Part shown: positions 43,409 to 53,068 of the stretch, piece by piece | Layout of the letters: every line of letters begins with the position of its first letter | Position numbering within the stretch: position 1 is the stretch's first letter | Source: Alicyclobacillus fructus | Lineage (GTDB): Bacteria > Bacillota > Bacilli > Alicyclobacillales > Alicyclobacillaceae | Length of the DNA stretch: 64,000 nucleotides | NCBI RefSeq assembly: GCF_017329605.1 | Contig: NZ_JAFMTY010000015.1 | Location: 1 to 64,000, forward strand | Direction: 5' to 3' | Program-made: the position numbers and the translations under genes | Notes under the pieces: generated by a model | What the model was told of the DNA's origin: nothing | Database searches by the model: none | What the model saw: the letters and a program-made list of their open reading frames with translations, nothing else

Positions 43409-44812
43409 ATGAAACGAGTGGCCGTGGTGGGCGGAGGCATCACCGGACTCGCCGCCTGCCTGCGCCTGTTGTCCGCCGATAAAGGGATTCGAGTGCACCT
43501 GTACGAAGCCGCCGAGCGACTCGGCGGGCATGTGCAGACGATTCGTCAGCCCGATCTCGGCATCACCGTGGAGGCGGGCCCAGACTCGATGCTCGCACGA
43601 AAGCCTGCTGCGATGCGGCTTGTCGAGTCGCTCGGCATGGCAAACGACGTCGTGTCGACGCGGCCGGAGGCGAAAGAGACCTTCATCGTGCGAGGCGGTG
43701 CGCTGTGCCCGATGCCGCGGGGCTACCTCGGCATTCCGTTCGACGCCTCGTGCGCGAAGCCGCCCCTTTTGAGCCCGGCCGGGATCGAGCGAGTCCTGCA
43801 GGAGGAACGGCTGCCCGCGGAACTTCCCGAGGGCGACGTGCCGCTCGGCGCATTCTTGCGGAGCCGGCTCGGCGACGAGTGGGTGGACTACGTCGGCGAA
43901 CCGCTGCTGGCCGGGATTTACGCAGGTCACATCGATCGGTTGTCGCTCAGCGCGACCTGGCCTTCGCTCGTGGATCTGGTGCGCGCACACGGAAGCCTCG
44001 TGGCGGCGAGCCGAGCTTTGGCAGCGCCGCGGCAACCGGGGCCGAGCCGAAGCGCGTTTGTGACGGTGCGAGGCGGCTTGTCGTCGGTGATCGAGCGCAT
44101 GGCCGAGCGGATCCAGGCGAGCGATCGCGCCGAGATCCGCACCGGCTCACGGGTGTACGGGATGGAGACACGCGGCCCGAGATACCGCCTCAAGCTCGAA
44201 TCCACATCGGGCGAGCGATTCGAAGAGGACGTGGACGGCGCTGTGATCGCCATCCCGCCCCACGCGGCCCGAGAGCTGCTTCTCCCGATCCTCGACTTGC
44301 CGAACGTCGACACCCACTTTCAATCCACAGCGACGATTGTGCTCGTGTACCCGCGTACGGCGTTCGGTCCGGACCTCGATCGGGCGTCCGGCTTTCTTGT
44401 GCCGCGGCCCGAAGGCATGGCTGTGACGGCCACGACCTGGATGTCGAGCAAGTGGCCGCACGTTGCCCCCGAGTCGCTGGCGGTGATTCGGGCTTACATC
44501 GGCAGGCGGGGGCAAGACGAGGCGCTCGCGCTTTCGGACGACGAACTCGCGCGCCGCGCGGCGGAAGAAGTCGGCCGGCTCACCGGCGCCCGCGAGCAAC
44601 CCGTGTGGGTTCGCGTGACCCGTTTCGCCGAGGCGATGCCGAACTACGGCGTCGGTCACCTCGCGCGCGTGGCGCAGGTGGAACTTGCCCTCCGGTCTTC
44701 CCTGCCCGCCATCGCCGTGGCCGGCGCCGGTTACCGCGGCGTCGGTCTGCCCGACTGCGTGGAACAGGGCGAGCGCGCCGCCGAACAGGTCATCTCCGCC
44801 ATCCGCGGGTGA
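43409..44812 (+). CDS. hemY: coproporphyrinogen III oxidase (CgoX)
   Basis: 467 residues, FAD-dependent. The dinucleotide site VAVVGGGITGLAACLRL is at residues 3-19; AERLGGHVQT, VEAGPDSMLARKP and the C-terminal VAGAGYRGVGLPDCVEQGERAAE match HemY. It makes coproporphyrin III for HemH in the Gram-positive pathway. ATG at 43409 is 6 bp after the hemH stop. Confidence 0.94.
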   Translation: MKRVAVVGGGITGLAACLRLLSADKGIRVHLYEAAERLGGHVQTIRQPDLGITVEAGPDSMLARKPAAMRLVESLGMANDVVSTRPEAKETFIVRGGALCPMPRGYLGIPFDASCAKPPLLSPAGIERVLQEERLPAELPEGDVPLGAFLRSRLGDEWVDYVGEPLLAGIYAGHIDRLSLSATWPSLVDLVRAHGSLVAASRALAAPRQPGPSRSAFVTVRGGLSSVIERMAERIQASDRAEIRTGSRVYGMETRGPRYRLKLESTSGERFEEDVDGAVIAIPPHAARELLLPILDLPNVDTHFQSTATIVLVYPRTAFGPDLDRASGFLVPRPEGMAVTATTWMSSKWPHVAPESLAVIRAYIGRRGQDEALALSDDELARRAAEEVGRLTGAREQPVWVRVTRFAEAMPNYGVGHLARVAQVELALRSSLPAIAVAGAGYRGVGLPDCVEQGERAAEQVISAIRG

Positions 44813-44825
44813 ACTCCTTGGGCGA

Positions 44826-46103
44826 TCACGGCACGGGTGCAAAGCGATCCCGAAGGCCCTGAGTCGCAAGCAGCACGGTCTGGTTCAGGTTCGCATTGGC
44901 CACAAGGACGAACCCCTGCGTGTAGGAGACGTAGTCGATGTCGAGCACGTAAGGATGCGATTCGAGCCACTGCTCGAGCGTGGTGGAATGCAGGGTGAGC
45001 CACGTGGTGCCGGAGTCGCTCGTGCGCATGAGCCGCCCGTCTTTGATGGCGTATCCGTAATCCGGCGTGACAAACGCACACGGAGCCCCTTCGACATTGG
45101 CCCGCGCGCCCAGGAGCACGTCGCACACCTGCCCGGCGTACGAGTCGCCGCCGTCGCGTGTGCGAAAGACGACGACGTGATCGCGCCATCCGGATGCGCT
45201 CTTCGTGCGCCAGATGGAGGCGAACGTAATCTCTTGCTCCAGCGCGCGCGGAGGAAAGACACGCACCACCCTTGCCCCGGAGATGGAGGCAGGAGCGGAC
45301 AACACACGCCTTTCGAAGTGGGCGCCGCCATCGCGCGTCTGATACGCCACGAGTTTCCCGTCGGGATTCGCGGCGTAGATGTATCCGTCGCGGAGGTTGG
45401 CAAAAACCACCTCCACCTGGGCGCCGGTCGCAAGGCCGGAGCCCTCCGGCGCGTCGTCCACACGGACGAGACTCGCCCGCGCCCCTGCGTCCGACACGCG
45501 ATAGATGAGGGGCGCGCCTCCCGTCTCGGCGGCTGGCCCGGAGAGCACCACCCAAGCGTCCTTACGGCTCGGCTGGCTCACGCTCGTCACGCGGTAACCC
45601 CCGCGCGGCAAGGAGCTCGATGCTGCCTGCCAATGACGCCCTCCGTCGGATGTGGCCCAGCGGAAAAAGCGATTCCCGTCCACGCCGTAGACGGCGACGG
45701 TGTCGAGATCGACCACAGCCACCTGCGGGTTCTCGACGCCAGCGTAGGCCGATTGACTGGACAGCCTCAAGGCGCCGGGAAGCGACAACGGTTTCCAGGT
45801 GACACCGCGGTCCGTCGTCCGCTCCATGCGAAACTGACCTCGAACATAGCCGTAACGGTAACCGGTCTCCCCGTCGACCAGCCGCAGATGGTACCACAGA
45901 TTCTTCCTTTGAATGGCCGTGATGGAAATGGAGCGCGGTGCGCCAGCGCGTGTGGGCTTGTCCAACATGGCGGCGGTTTGGTTCGGCGGTTTCAGCGCCG
46001 ATTGAGATTTCGCGATTTGCGCGCCCTCGCCGTCTCCGCATCCGGCGAGGGCGAGTGTACCGCAAAGGGCCATCCACGCAAGGGTTCGTCGAGCAGCCTT
46101 CAT
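44826..46103 (-). CDS. lipoprotein with BNR/YCF48-like beta-propeller repeats
   Basis: 425 residues. The lipobox LALAGCGDG places the lipidated Cys at residue 22. At least five repeats carry the sialidase-type motif: TTDRGVTWKPL, TSDGGRHWQAA, TRDGGAHFERR, TRDGGDSYAG and TSDSGTTWLTL, predicting a beta-propeller on the outer face of the membrane. No catalytic sialidase residues are evident. It is convergent with hemY (13 bp apart). Function unknown; HCF136/YCF48-like proteins assist assembly of membrane complexes, but that is only analogy. Confidence 0.8.
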   Translation of the reverse strand: MKAARRTLAWMALCGTLALAGCGDGEGAQIAKSQSALKPPNQTAAMLDKPTRAGAPRSISITAIQRKNLWYHLRLVDGETGYRYGYVRGQFRMERTTDRGVTWKPLSLPGALRLSSQSAYAGVENPQVAVVDLDTVAVYGVDGNRFFRWATSDGGRHWQAASSSLPRGGYRVTSVSQPSRKDAWVVLSGPAAETGGAPLIYRVSDAGARASLVRVDDAPEGSGLATGAQVEVVFANLRDGYIYAANPDGKLVAYQTRDGGAHFERRVLSAPASISGARVVRVFPPRALEQEITFASIWRTKSASGWRDHVVVFRTRDGGDSYAGQVCDVLLGARANVEGAPCAFVTPDYGYAIKDGRLMRTSDSGTTWLTLHSTTLEQWLESHPYVLDIDYVSYTQGFVLVANANLNQTVLLATQGLRDRFAPVP

Positions 46104-46123
46104 CGTATCCCCCCAACCTGAGA

Positions 46124-46135
46124 ACGTCTAGACGT
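46124..46135. promoter_or_regulatory. 12-bp perfect palindrome upstream of the lipoprotein gene
   Basis: ACGTCTAGACGT, 21 bp before the lipoprotein ATG and flanked by AACCT and AGGTT, so the RNA could also form a stem with a small bulge. Candidate operator. Confidence 0.4.
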
Positions 46136-46175
46136 AGGTTGTCATGATGGAGTGAATCCATACCGGATCCGGACA

Positions 46176-46204
46176 TTGTTTGAGGATACGCGCCGCAGTA
46201 CAAT
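46176..46204 (+). promoter_or_regulatory. sigmaA promoter of the TauE/SafE gene
   Basis: TTGTTT (46176-46181), 17-bp spacer, TACAAT (46199-46204), start point near 46211, 35 bp before the TTG start. Confidence 0.65.
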
Positions 46205-46245
46205 GATCCGCGTGGATGTGGCGGGTGTGGTGAGGGGGTCCTGCG

Positions 46246-47016
46246 TTGGAACATTTGACCTGGGCACATATGGCGGTTCTCGCGGTGGCGGGATACGTGG
46301 CGGCGTTCATCGACTCGACCGTGGGCGGAGGCGGCTTGGTTTCTTTGCCAGCGCTCCTCTTCGTTGGGCTTCCGCCGTCCGTGGCGCTTGGGACGAACAA
46401 GTTTGCCGGGACGATGTCGGCCGTCACGAGTTTCAGTTCCTACCTGTTGTCGGGCAAGGTACGGTTGAAGCTCGTGGGACCGCTCTTTCCCCTCGGCGTG
46501 ATGGCTTCTGCGCTTGGCGCCTACGTCGTGCACCAATTGCCGTCGTCGTTCCTTCGCCCGTTCGTGTTGGTCATGCTGCTGATTGTGGCGGCGTATACGC
46601 TTTGGAAGAAGGACTTGGGGCTTGTGGAATCCGTTCGCCCGCTGACGCGCAGGACGTTCGCTTTGACGTCTTTGTTGGCGATTGCCCTTGGCTTTTACGA
46701 CGGATTCTTCGGGCCCGGGACGGGATCGTTTCTCGTCATGGGCTTTCTGCTGTTAGGCTTTGATTTTCTCTCGGCGAGCGGCAACGCGCGCACGCTCAAT
46801 CTCGCGAGCAACGTGGGCGCGCTCTGCACCTTCATCGCGGTCGGTGCCGTTCACTACGAGGCTGGTCTCGTCCTTGGCCTGTCGATGGTGCTTGGCGCCC
46901 TGACGGGATCCCGCTTCGCCATCCGAAAGGGCGCTCGGTATGTGCGCCCCATCTTCATCGGTGTCACTTGTCTGGTCATCGCCCAACAGGTGGCGCAGCT
47001 CTTTCACATCGGATGA
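46246..47016 (+). CDS. TauE/SafE-family membrane exporter
   Basis: 256 residues with about 8 helices. Two related half motifs are visible: GYVAAFIDSTVGGGGLVSLPALL and GFYDGFFGPGTGSFLVMGFLL, with LGTNKFAGT and NLASNVGAL. The family exports sulfite, sulfoacetate and related organosulfur or organic anions. TTG at 46246 follows GAGGGGGT. Substrate unknown. Confidence 0.88.
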   Translation: MEHLTWAHMAVLAVAGYVAAFIDSTVGGGGLVSLPALLFVGLPPSVALGTNKFAGTMSAVTSFSSYLLSGKVRLKLVGPLFPLGVMASALGAYVVHQLPSSFLRPFVLVMLLIVAAYTLWKKDLGLVESVRPLTRRTFALTSLLAIALGFYDGFFGPGTGSFLVMGFLLLGFDFLSASGNARTLNLASNVGALCTFIAVGAVHYEAGLVLGLSMVLGALTGSRFAIRKGARYVRPIFIGVTCLVIAQQVAQLFHIG

Positions 47017-47155
47017 TCCTTGGCGCGGCACAAAGAGGATTTTGCCGAATCGCGTCGAATGGCTCCAATGGATTTCTAGGTCATCATCGTTGTCATTCTG
47101 CTCCTCCGCCATGGAATCATCCCCATGGTTTCGGACGACATGAGGCGGTGGCTTT

Positions 47156-49516
47156 GTGACTCTCGATGCGTTTTCCGGTCAGCGGGACGCCCTGACGAAT
47201 TTATTGGGGCGCGGCCAGTTCCTCTTCGTCGTGTCGCAGCGGATGAAGGACGCTTCCCGCAGCGCCATGATCATGGTCAATCTGGATCGATTTCGGCTCG
47301 TCAACGCCCACCTGAGTTTCGCCGACGGCGACGCCATTCTCCGGGCCACGGCCATGCGGATTGCGCGGGGCGTTCCGGAGAACGCGGTGTCAAGCCGCCT
47401 CAGCGCGGACGAGTACGCGGTCGCGCTGTTTGACGCCGACGTGGAGCGCGCGGACGCCGTGGCGGAACAGCTGCGCGCGGCGATTGCCGAACCCCACAAC
47501 ATCGGGGGCATGGACGTGATCGTCACGGCGAGCATCGGTGTGGCGGAAGGCTCCAGGAGCGCAAGCGCGGACGAACTGTTGCGCCGTGCGGACGAAGCCA
47601 TGCGCCTGGCCAAGCGGTTGGGGTCCAACCAGGTGAGACGGGATCGGGAGATTGTGGTCAAGCAGGCCGACCTTCCCCCGCTCCTCGTGGAGACCATGCT
47701 CCGACAGGCACTGCAGAACGGCGAGTTGCAGATTCACTATCAGCCGAAAATTCACACGCGGTCCATGCAGGTGGTGGGCGCCGAAGCGCTGTGCCGATGG
47801 ACCCATCCCGAGTTGGGCCACATCCCTCCCCAGGCGTTCATCCCGGTGGCCGAGTCGAGTGATCTCATTCTTCCTATCGACGAATACGTCCTTCGCGGCG
47901 TGTGCCGCCAGGGCGCGTCGTGGATGAAGCAGGGATACCGGGTGCGCATCAGCGTCAACATCTCCGGGCGCCAATTTATGCAGGATGGGTTCCCGGAACT
48001 CGTCCGGCGATGCCTGGCGGAGACGGGCATGGACCCGCAGCTGATCGAACTGGAGATCACCGAACGCACGGCGATGTGCGACGTGGATCGGGCGGTTCAC
48101 GTCCTGCAGGAATTGAGGAAGATCGGTGTTCGCATTGCGTTGGACGACTTCGGCGTCGGATACTCGTCGCTGAATTATCTCATCCAATTTCCCGTTCACA
48201 CGCTGAAGATCGATCGAACGTTCACGGCCGGAATTCAGAGCGCTGTCAATCAGACGCCCATCATCGGTGCCATCATTTCGCTTGCCAAATCCCTGAACTT
48301 GAGCGTCGTGGCGGAAGGGGTCGAAACGTTCCAGCAATTTGATTTTCTGCGTGAAAACCGGTGTGATGAGATTCAAGGTTTTCTGTTCGGGGCCCCGGTG
48401 CCACCGACTTCGTTTCAACTGTCGGCATTCGTGGCGAAGTTACAGCCTCGCGCGTCCCAATCGGCGCTCGCGGACGAACCGAAGGCCGAGCCCACATGGC
48501 TGGAGCGCCTTCACCTCGAAACGAAGCGCCTGCCTGACTGGCGGCAAATTGCGTCCCATTTGGCGGACAGCATCGCGCCGCACGTGCCGCTCGATCGCCT
48601 GAGCATCGAATGGTACGAAGACGGCGAGCCGTTCGTGGACGTCTGTGAGGTTTCGCTGCGGGACGAGATACCCGCTCGGCCTGTGGGAACGTTGGTGCCG
48701 GCCGGATCGAGCGCAGTGCCCACGGTGATCCGGGCTTTGGTGCCGATGACCTCGCCCGACGTGTTGACCCGCCCCGAATTCGACGAAGACATGGCGCTGG
48801 CGGCGGACGACGTTCGGTCGATCCTGCGCGTGCCTCTATCCCACTTGGGCGAGCCGTACGGCGTTCTCTCCGTTCAGTCCGCCTTGGAACGGGTGTATAC
48901 GGAAACCGACCGGCTCACGATGAGGGAAGTCGCAGAGCGGGTCGAAGATGTCATCTGGATGGCCTATCGGCGGGAGCGGGAACGGTACGATTCGCTGTGC
49001 GACCCTCAGACGCGCATGTTCCACCGCGCGTTTTTGGCCGAGTGGCTGTCCGCGGACGATCCCGTCTGGTTCCTCTCGCGGGCGAAACGGCGGCCGTACC
49101 AGACGTGGACGGATGCGGCCGTGACCGTTCTGCGGATTGAACCGCTGTCCGAATGGCCGCCGAGCGAATCGGAGAGGATTGCCAAGCACGTGGGGCAGTT
49201 GTGGGCCGCTTATGGAACGGCCAACTCGCTGGCCGTTCGCATGGACGCGGGCGAGTTTCTGCTGATTTCGCTCCATGGCGAGGACGGATCGTTCTACAGC
49301 TTTCTGGAGCAGTTGCGCGTGCATTTGAAGGTGATGGAAATGCGGAACACCCGCCTCGGATCCCCCTATACGTCGCTCTCCGTGGGATGGGGCGAGTGCC
49401 GCGACCGTTGGTCCGACCTGTGGTCGGCGTATCTGCGGGCGAGATCGCAGGCGTTGTCGAAGCTCGCTCGCGGAGTTGAGCCGCCGCAACAGCCTACCGA
49501 TGATGAAGCGCGGTGA
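47156..49516 (+). CDS. c-di-GMP phosphodiesterase: degenerate GGDEF - EAL - GAF-like - degenerate GGDEF
   Basis: 786 residues, soluble. The first GGDEF-like domain (1-165) has SADEY at 83-87 in place of GGDEF and should not cyclise. The EAL domain (about 175-425) keeps the catalytic set: EAL 210-212, NISGRQF, EITER, ALDDFGVGYSS, KIDRTF, EGVET and QGFLFG, so hydrolysis is expected. Residues about 445-620 resemble a GAF sensor. The end (about 625-775) is a second GGDEF-like fold with DAGEF at 697-701 (AVRMDAGEFLLISL). GTG at 47156 has GAGGCGG upstream. The two dead cyclase folds may bind GTP or regulate the EAL domain. Confidence 0.88.
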   Translation: MTLDAFSGQRDALTNLLGRGQFLFVVSQRMKDASRSAMIMVNLDRFRLVNAHLSFADGDAILRATAMRIARGVPENAVSSRLSADEYAVALFDADVERADAVAEQLRAAIAEPHNIGGMDVIVTASIGVAEGSRSASADELLRRADEAMRLAKRLGSNQVRRDREIVVKQADLPPLLVETMLRQALQNGELQIHYQPKIHTRSMQVVGAEALCRWTHPELGHIPPQAFIPVAESSDLILPIDEYVLRGVCRQGASWMKQGYRVRISVNISGRQFMQDGFPELVRRCLAETGMDPQLIELEITERTAMCDVDRAVHVLQELRKIGVRIALDDFGVGYSSLNYLIQFPVHTLKIDRTFTAGIQSAVNQTPIIGAIISLAKSLNLSVVAEGVETFQQFDFLRENRCDEIQGFLFGAPVPPTSFQLSAFVAKLQPRASQSALADEPKAEPTWLERLHLETKRLPDWRQIASHLADSIAPHVPLDRLSIEWYEDGEPFVDVCEVSLRDEIPARPVGTLVPAGSSAVPTVIRALVPMTSPDVLTRPEFDEDMALAADDVRSILRVPLSHLGEPYGVLSVQSALERVYTETDRLTMREVAERVEDVIWMAYRRERERYDSLCDPQTRMFHRAFLAEWLSADDPVWFLSRAKRRPYQTWTDAAVTVLRIEPLSEWPPSESERIAKHVGQLWAAYGTANSLAVRMDAGEFLLISLHGEDGSFYSFLEQLRVHLKVMEMRNTRLGSPYTSLSVGWGECRDRWSDLWSAYLRARSQALSKLARGVEPPQQPTDDEAR

Positions 49517-49745
49517 AGGAATTCACCGCGTGACACCGCGGGCACTGGAGTTCGATGGACATCTCGATGTAGGGGCCCTTGACGCCGGTCACAGAAATGG
49601 TCGCGTCCACCTCGTTGCCGTGGGACAGGACGATCCCGCCGAACATGTGCCCGGCAAACGGTATGACGTGCCCACAGGCGAAGCACGTGTGATACGCGTG
49701 AATCTCGCCTTCGTCGGGATCTCGTTCGAACGTGTCGATGAACAC
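49494..49745 (-). CDS. small zinc-ribbon protein
   Basis: 83 residues from GTG at 49745, 6 nt after AAGGGGGG. Two CxxC pairs, CFACGH and CPRCHA, would bind one zinc. The rest is a beta-rich domain (GGIVLSHGNEVDATISV). No known family is recognised. Its 3' end overlaps the GGDEF-EAL gene by 23 bp in convergent orientation. It lies downstream of dtd on the same strand. Confidence 0.65.
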   Translation of the reverse strand: MFIDTFERDPDEGEIHAYHTCFACGHVIPFAGHMFGGIVLSHGNEVDATISVTGVKGPYIEMSIELQCPRCHAVNSFTALHHR

Positions 49746-49847
49746 GAAGCTCCCCCCTTTGGCCGTAGTGTCGCGCGCAACGCGTCGGCTGATGCGCGGC
49801 ACATCGTGCCATCGGGGACGGGGCTTTCGGGGAAAGATCTGGGGGCT

Positions 49848-50297
49848 TCAGAACAATCGCTTGCTGTCGAGCAAAATCGTCACCGGACCGTCGTTGACGA
49901 GCTCCACCTGCATCATCGCCCGAAAGCGGCCGGTTTCCACCTTCAGTCCCCGCGCGCGCAGCGCGTCGTTGAACGCCTCATACAGCCGCTCGGCCACGTC
50001 CGGCGGCGCCGCATCCGCGTAACTCGGCCGCCGACCCTTGCGGGCGTCGCCGTACAGCGTGAATTGGCTCACGGACAACACGGCCCCTCCAACCTCTCGC
50101 ACGTCCCGGTTCAATTTGCCCTCGGCGTCCGGGAAAATTCGAAGCCCGGCGACCTTCTCCGCCAGGTACTGGACATCCTCTTCGGTGTCGTCCTTGCCGA
50201 CCCCGACGAGAAGAACCAGCCCGAAGTCGATCTCGCCGACGACTTCCCCCTCGACCTTCACCCGGGCCGGCCCCGAGCGCTGCACCACCAGTCGCAT
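49848..50297 (-). CDS. dtd: D-aminoacyl-tRNA deacylase
   Basis: 149 residues, full length. The active-site SQFTLYGD and the chiral-proofreading [11 protein letters not shown] motif (Gly-Pro) are present; [12 protein letters not shown] starts the fold. It frees D-amino acids from mischarged tRNA. It lies 16 bp after relA, the order seen in Bacillales. Confidence 0.97.
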   Translation of the reverse strand: MRLVVQRSGPARVKVEGEVVGEIDFGLVLLVGVGKDDTEEDVQYLAEKVAGLRIFPDAEGKLNRDVREVGGAVLSVSQFTLYGDARKGRRPSYADAAPPDVAERLYEAFNDALRARGLKVETGRFRAMMQVELVNDGPVTILLDSKRLF

Positions 50298-50313
50298 CGT
50301 CCATCCCCCGTCT

Positions 50314-52494
50314 TCACTGAATCATGCGCCGCACGCTGTAGATGTCCTTGATTCGCTTCAGCCGCTCCACGACCGTGCGCAGGTGATCCAGGTTGCGGAT
50401 GCGAATGCTCATGTGAATGTGGGCGATCTTCTTGGCATCCGCTCTCGCGCTGACCGCGGTGATGTCGGTCTTCGTCTCGGCGACCGCGTTCAGCACCTCG
50501 TTGACCAGGCCGTGGCGATCCATGGCGGTGACTTCAATCTCCGCGTTGTAGGACCAATCCTTGTCCGTCGCCCACTCGACCTCGAGCGTGCGCGCACCGC
50601 TTTCCACCATCGCGGCCACGTTGGGGCAGTCCCGGCGGTGCACCGATACACCGCGGCCGCGGGTGACAAATCCGACGATCTCGTCCCCTGGAACCGGGTG
50701 ACAACAGCGCGCAAACCGAATCAGGATGTTGTCGACGCCCCGCACGCGAACGCCCATCTCCGCCGGCTTGGCCGTGCTGCCCTTTTGAATCGTCACGGTC
50801 TCGGGCGGCTTTTCTCCTTGGTTGCGCCGGAAGATCTCGACGAGCCGCGTCACCACCTGCGAGGGACCCAATCCCCCGTAGCCCACCGCGGCGAACAGGT
50901 CGTCCTCTCGCGCAAAGTTGAACTTCTGAAGCACCTCGGCCATCGCCTGTTGGGTCATGAGCTGTTTCGGTTCAAGTTTCTGCCGCGCGATTTCGCGTTC
51001 AATGAGCTCCTTGCCGCGCGCGACATTCTCCTCTCGCTTTTCCCGCTTGAACCATTGGCGGATTTTGCTCTTGGCCTGAGACGTCTGGACGATCTTCAGC
51101 CAGTCCCAACTCGGTCCGTACGAATGTTTGCTCGTGATAATCTCCACGATGTCGCCCGTGCGCAGCCGGTAGTCGAGCGGCACCATCTTGCCGTTCACCT
51201 TGGCCCCGATGCAGTGGTTGCCGATATCCGTGTGAATCCGGTAGGCAAAGTCGATGGGCACCGACCCGGCGGGCAGCTCGATCACGTCGCCCTTCGGCGT
51301 AAACACAAACACCTGGTCCGAGAACAGATCGATCTTCAGCGTCTCCATGAACTCCTGCGCGTCGCGGAAGTCCTGCTGCCACTCCAGGACCTCCCGAAAC
51401 CAGGCGAGCTTCTTGGCGAAGTCGTCCTCCACCCGCTTGGATCCAGACTCCTTGTAGACCCAGTGCGCCGCGATGCCGTATTCGGCCGTCTGGTGCATTT
51501 CCCAAGTGCGAATCTGGATCTCGAGCGGCTCGCCATTGGGCCCGATGACCGTCGTGTGGAGGCTCTGATACATGTTCGCCTTGGGCATCGCGATGTAATC
51601 CTTGAATCGCCCCGGCATCGGCTTCCACATGGTGTGGACCACGCCAAGCGCACCGTAGCAGTCCTTGATGCTTTCCACGATGATGCGGATCGCAAAAAGG
51701 TCATAAATTTCGTTAAACTCCTTGTGTTGCGTGACCATCTTGCGATAGATGCTGTAAATGTGCTTGGCGCGGCCGCTCACGTCAGCCTTCAAATTCAACT
51801 CGGCGAGCTTTTCGCGCAGGACCGCGATCACGCCCTCGATGTACTGCTCCCGCTCCTGACGCTTGCGCGCCATCAGGTTGACAATTCGGTAGTACTGCTG
51901 TGGGTTCAAGTAGCGCAGAGACAGATCTTCGAGCTCCCATTTGATCGTGTTGATGCCAAGCCGATGCGCCAAGGGGGCGAAAATTTCCAGGGTCTCGCGG
52001 GCCTTCCGCACCTGCGTCTCGGGGCTCTGATACTTCAGCGTCCGCATGTTGTGGAGTCGATCGGCCAACTTGATGATCAACACCCGGATGTCCCGCGCCA
52101 TCGCCATGAACATCTTGCGAAGGTTTTCCGCCTGTTGTTCCTCGCGCGAATCAAACTTGATCCGCTTCAACTTCGTGACGCCATCGACGAGCGTCGCGAC
52201 TTCCGTGCCGAACGTCTGCACGATGGTGGAGTCGCTCACGGAGGTGTCCTCGACGACATCGTGCAACAGTCCAGCCATAATGGCGGCGGCGTCAAGGCGG
52301 AGATCCGCGAGAATGTAGGCGACGGCGAGCGGATGACTGATGTACGGTTCCCCAGACAGACGCATCTGCCCGGCGTGCGCCTTGGCGGCAAACTCGTACG
52401 CGCGCCTCACGGCGGCGATGTCCTCTGGGCTCATGTACGACTCGAGCTTCTGACAAAGGCCATCGATGGTCTTTTCCTCCGTCTCCACAGCCAT
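50314..52494 (-). CDS. relA: bifunctional (p)ppGpp synthetase/hydrolase (Rel)
   Basis: 726 residues. The hydrolase HD pair is His78-Asp79 ([10 protein letters not shown]), so hydrolase is retained. The synthetase part shows [22 protein letters not shown] and [16 protein letters not shown] ([25 protein letters not shown]), the Cys-rich zinc finger [17 protein letters not shown] and a C-terminal ACT domain follow. It is the long ribosome-sensing enzyme of the stringent response. Start at ATG 52494. Confidence 0.97.
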   Translation of the reverse strand: MAVETEEKTIDGLCQKLESYMSPEDIAAVRRAYEFAAKAHAGQMRLSGEPYISHPLAVAYILADLRLDAAAIMAGLLHDVVEDTSVSDSTIVQTFGTEVATLVDGVTKLKRIKFDSREEQQAENLRKMFMAMARDIRVLIIKLADRLHNMRTLKYQSPETQVRKARETLEIFAPLAHRLGINTIKWELEDLSLRYLNPQQYYRIVNLMARKRQEREQYIEGVIAVLREKLAELNLKADVSGRAKHIYSIYRKMVTQHKEFNEIYDLFAIRIIVESIKDCYGALGVVHTMWKPMPGRFKDYIAMPKANMYQSLHTTVIGPNGEPLEIQIRTWEMHQTAEYGIAAHWVYKESGSKRVEDDFAKKLAWFREVLEWQQDFRDAQEFMETLKIDLFSDQVFVFTPKGDVIELPAGSVPIDFAYRIHTDIGNHCIGAKVNGKMVPLDYRLRTGDIVEIITSKHSYGPSWDWLKIVQTSQAKSKIRQWFKREKREENVARGKELIEREIARQKLEPKQLMTQQAMAEVLQKFNFAREDDLFAAVGYGGLGPSQVVTRLVEIFRRNQGEKPPETVTIQKGSTAKPAEMGVRVRGVDNILIRFARCCHPVPGDEIVGFVTRGRGVSVHRRDCPNVAAMVESGARTLEVEWATDKDWSYNAEIEVTAMDRHGLVNEVLNAVAETKTDITAVSARADAKKIAHIHMSIRIRNLDHLRTVVERLKRIKDIYSVRRMIQ

Positions 52495-52519
52495 GTCCGC
52501 TCACCTCCCTCCGGCCCGC

Positions 52520-53044
52520 TCAGTCCTCAAACTGGACAAGCGTGTAAACGGGTATATCGCCTAGCCTATCACGGCCGCCCAACTGTTTCAATTCAATGAG
52601 AAACGCGGCGCCGACCACCACGCCGCCCAGCTTCTCGACGAGGTCGATGGTGGCCCGCATGGTGCCCCCCGTCGCCAATAGATCATCCGCCACCACCACC
52701 CGCTGACCGGGCCGAATGGCGTCCTCGTGAATCTCCAGGCGATCCGTCCCGTACTCGAGCGCATATTCCACGCTCACCGTCTTATACGGCAGTTTTCCCG
52801 GTTTCCGCACCGGCACAAACCCTAGGCCGAGCGTCACAGCGAGCGGCGCCCCCACCACGTACCCGCGCGCTTCCGGACCGACGACCAACTCTGGCTCCCA
52901 ATCCTTCGCTTTGGTTGCCAACGCCGCGATGGCGTCCCGATACACAGCGCCATTTCCCAAGAGCGGCGTGATATCCCGAAAGAGAATTCCCTTTTTGGGG
53001 AAATCGGGGATGTCGCGAATCCACGTCCGATAATTGTCTTTCAA
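52520..53044 (-). CDS. apt: adenine phosphoribosyltransferase
   Basis: 174 residues. VVGPEARGYVVGAPLA and the PRPP loop VVVADDLLATGGTM are diagnostic. It salvages adenine to AMP. I take TTG at 53044 (GAGGAGAG 6 nt upstream), which aligns with the normal N-terminus LKxYxxxIPDFPKKGI; an ATG at 53068 just after the recJ stop would add eight residues. Confidence 0.95.
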   Translation of the reverse strand: MKDNYRTWIRDIPDFPKKGILFRDITPLLGNGAVYRDAIAALATKAKDWEPELVVGPEARGYVVGAPLAVTLGLGFVPVRKPGKLPYKTVSVEYALEYGTDRLEIHEDAIRPGQRVVVADDLLATGGTMRATIDLVEKLGGVVVGAAFLIELKQLGGRDRLGDIPVYTLVQFED

Positions 53045-53068
53045 GTCGTTCTCTCCTCTTCCACGCAT

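Noticed and set aside
47017-47155. SigD or c-di-GMP riboswitch ahead of the GGDEF-EAL gene
   Set aside because: A CAAA...GCCGAATC pair has the wrong spacing for SigD, and no riboswitch core (conserved GGNCAAA-type helices) is seen.
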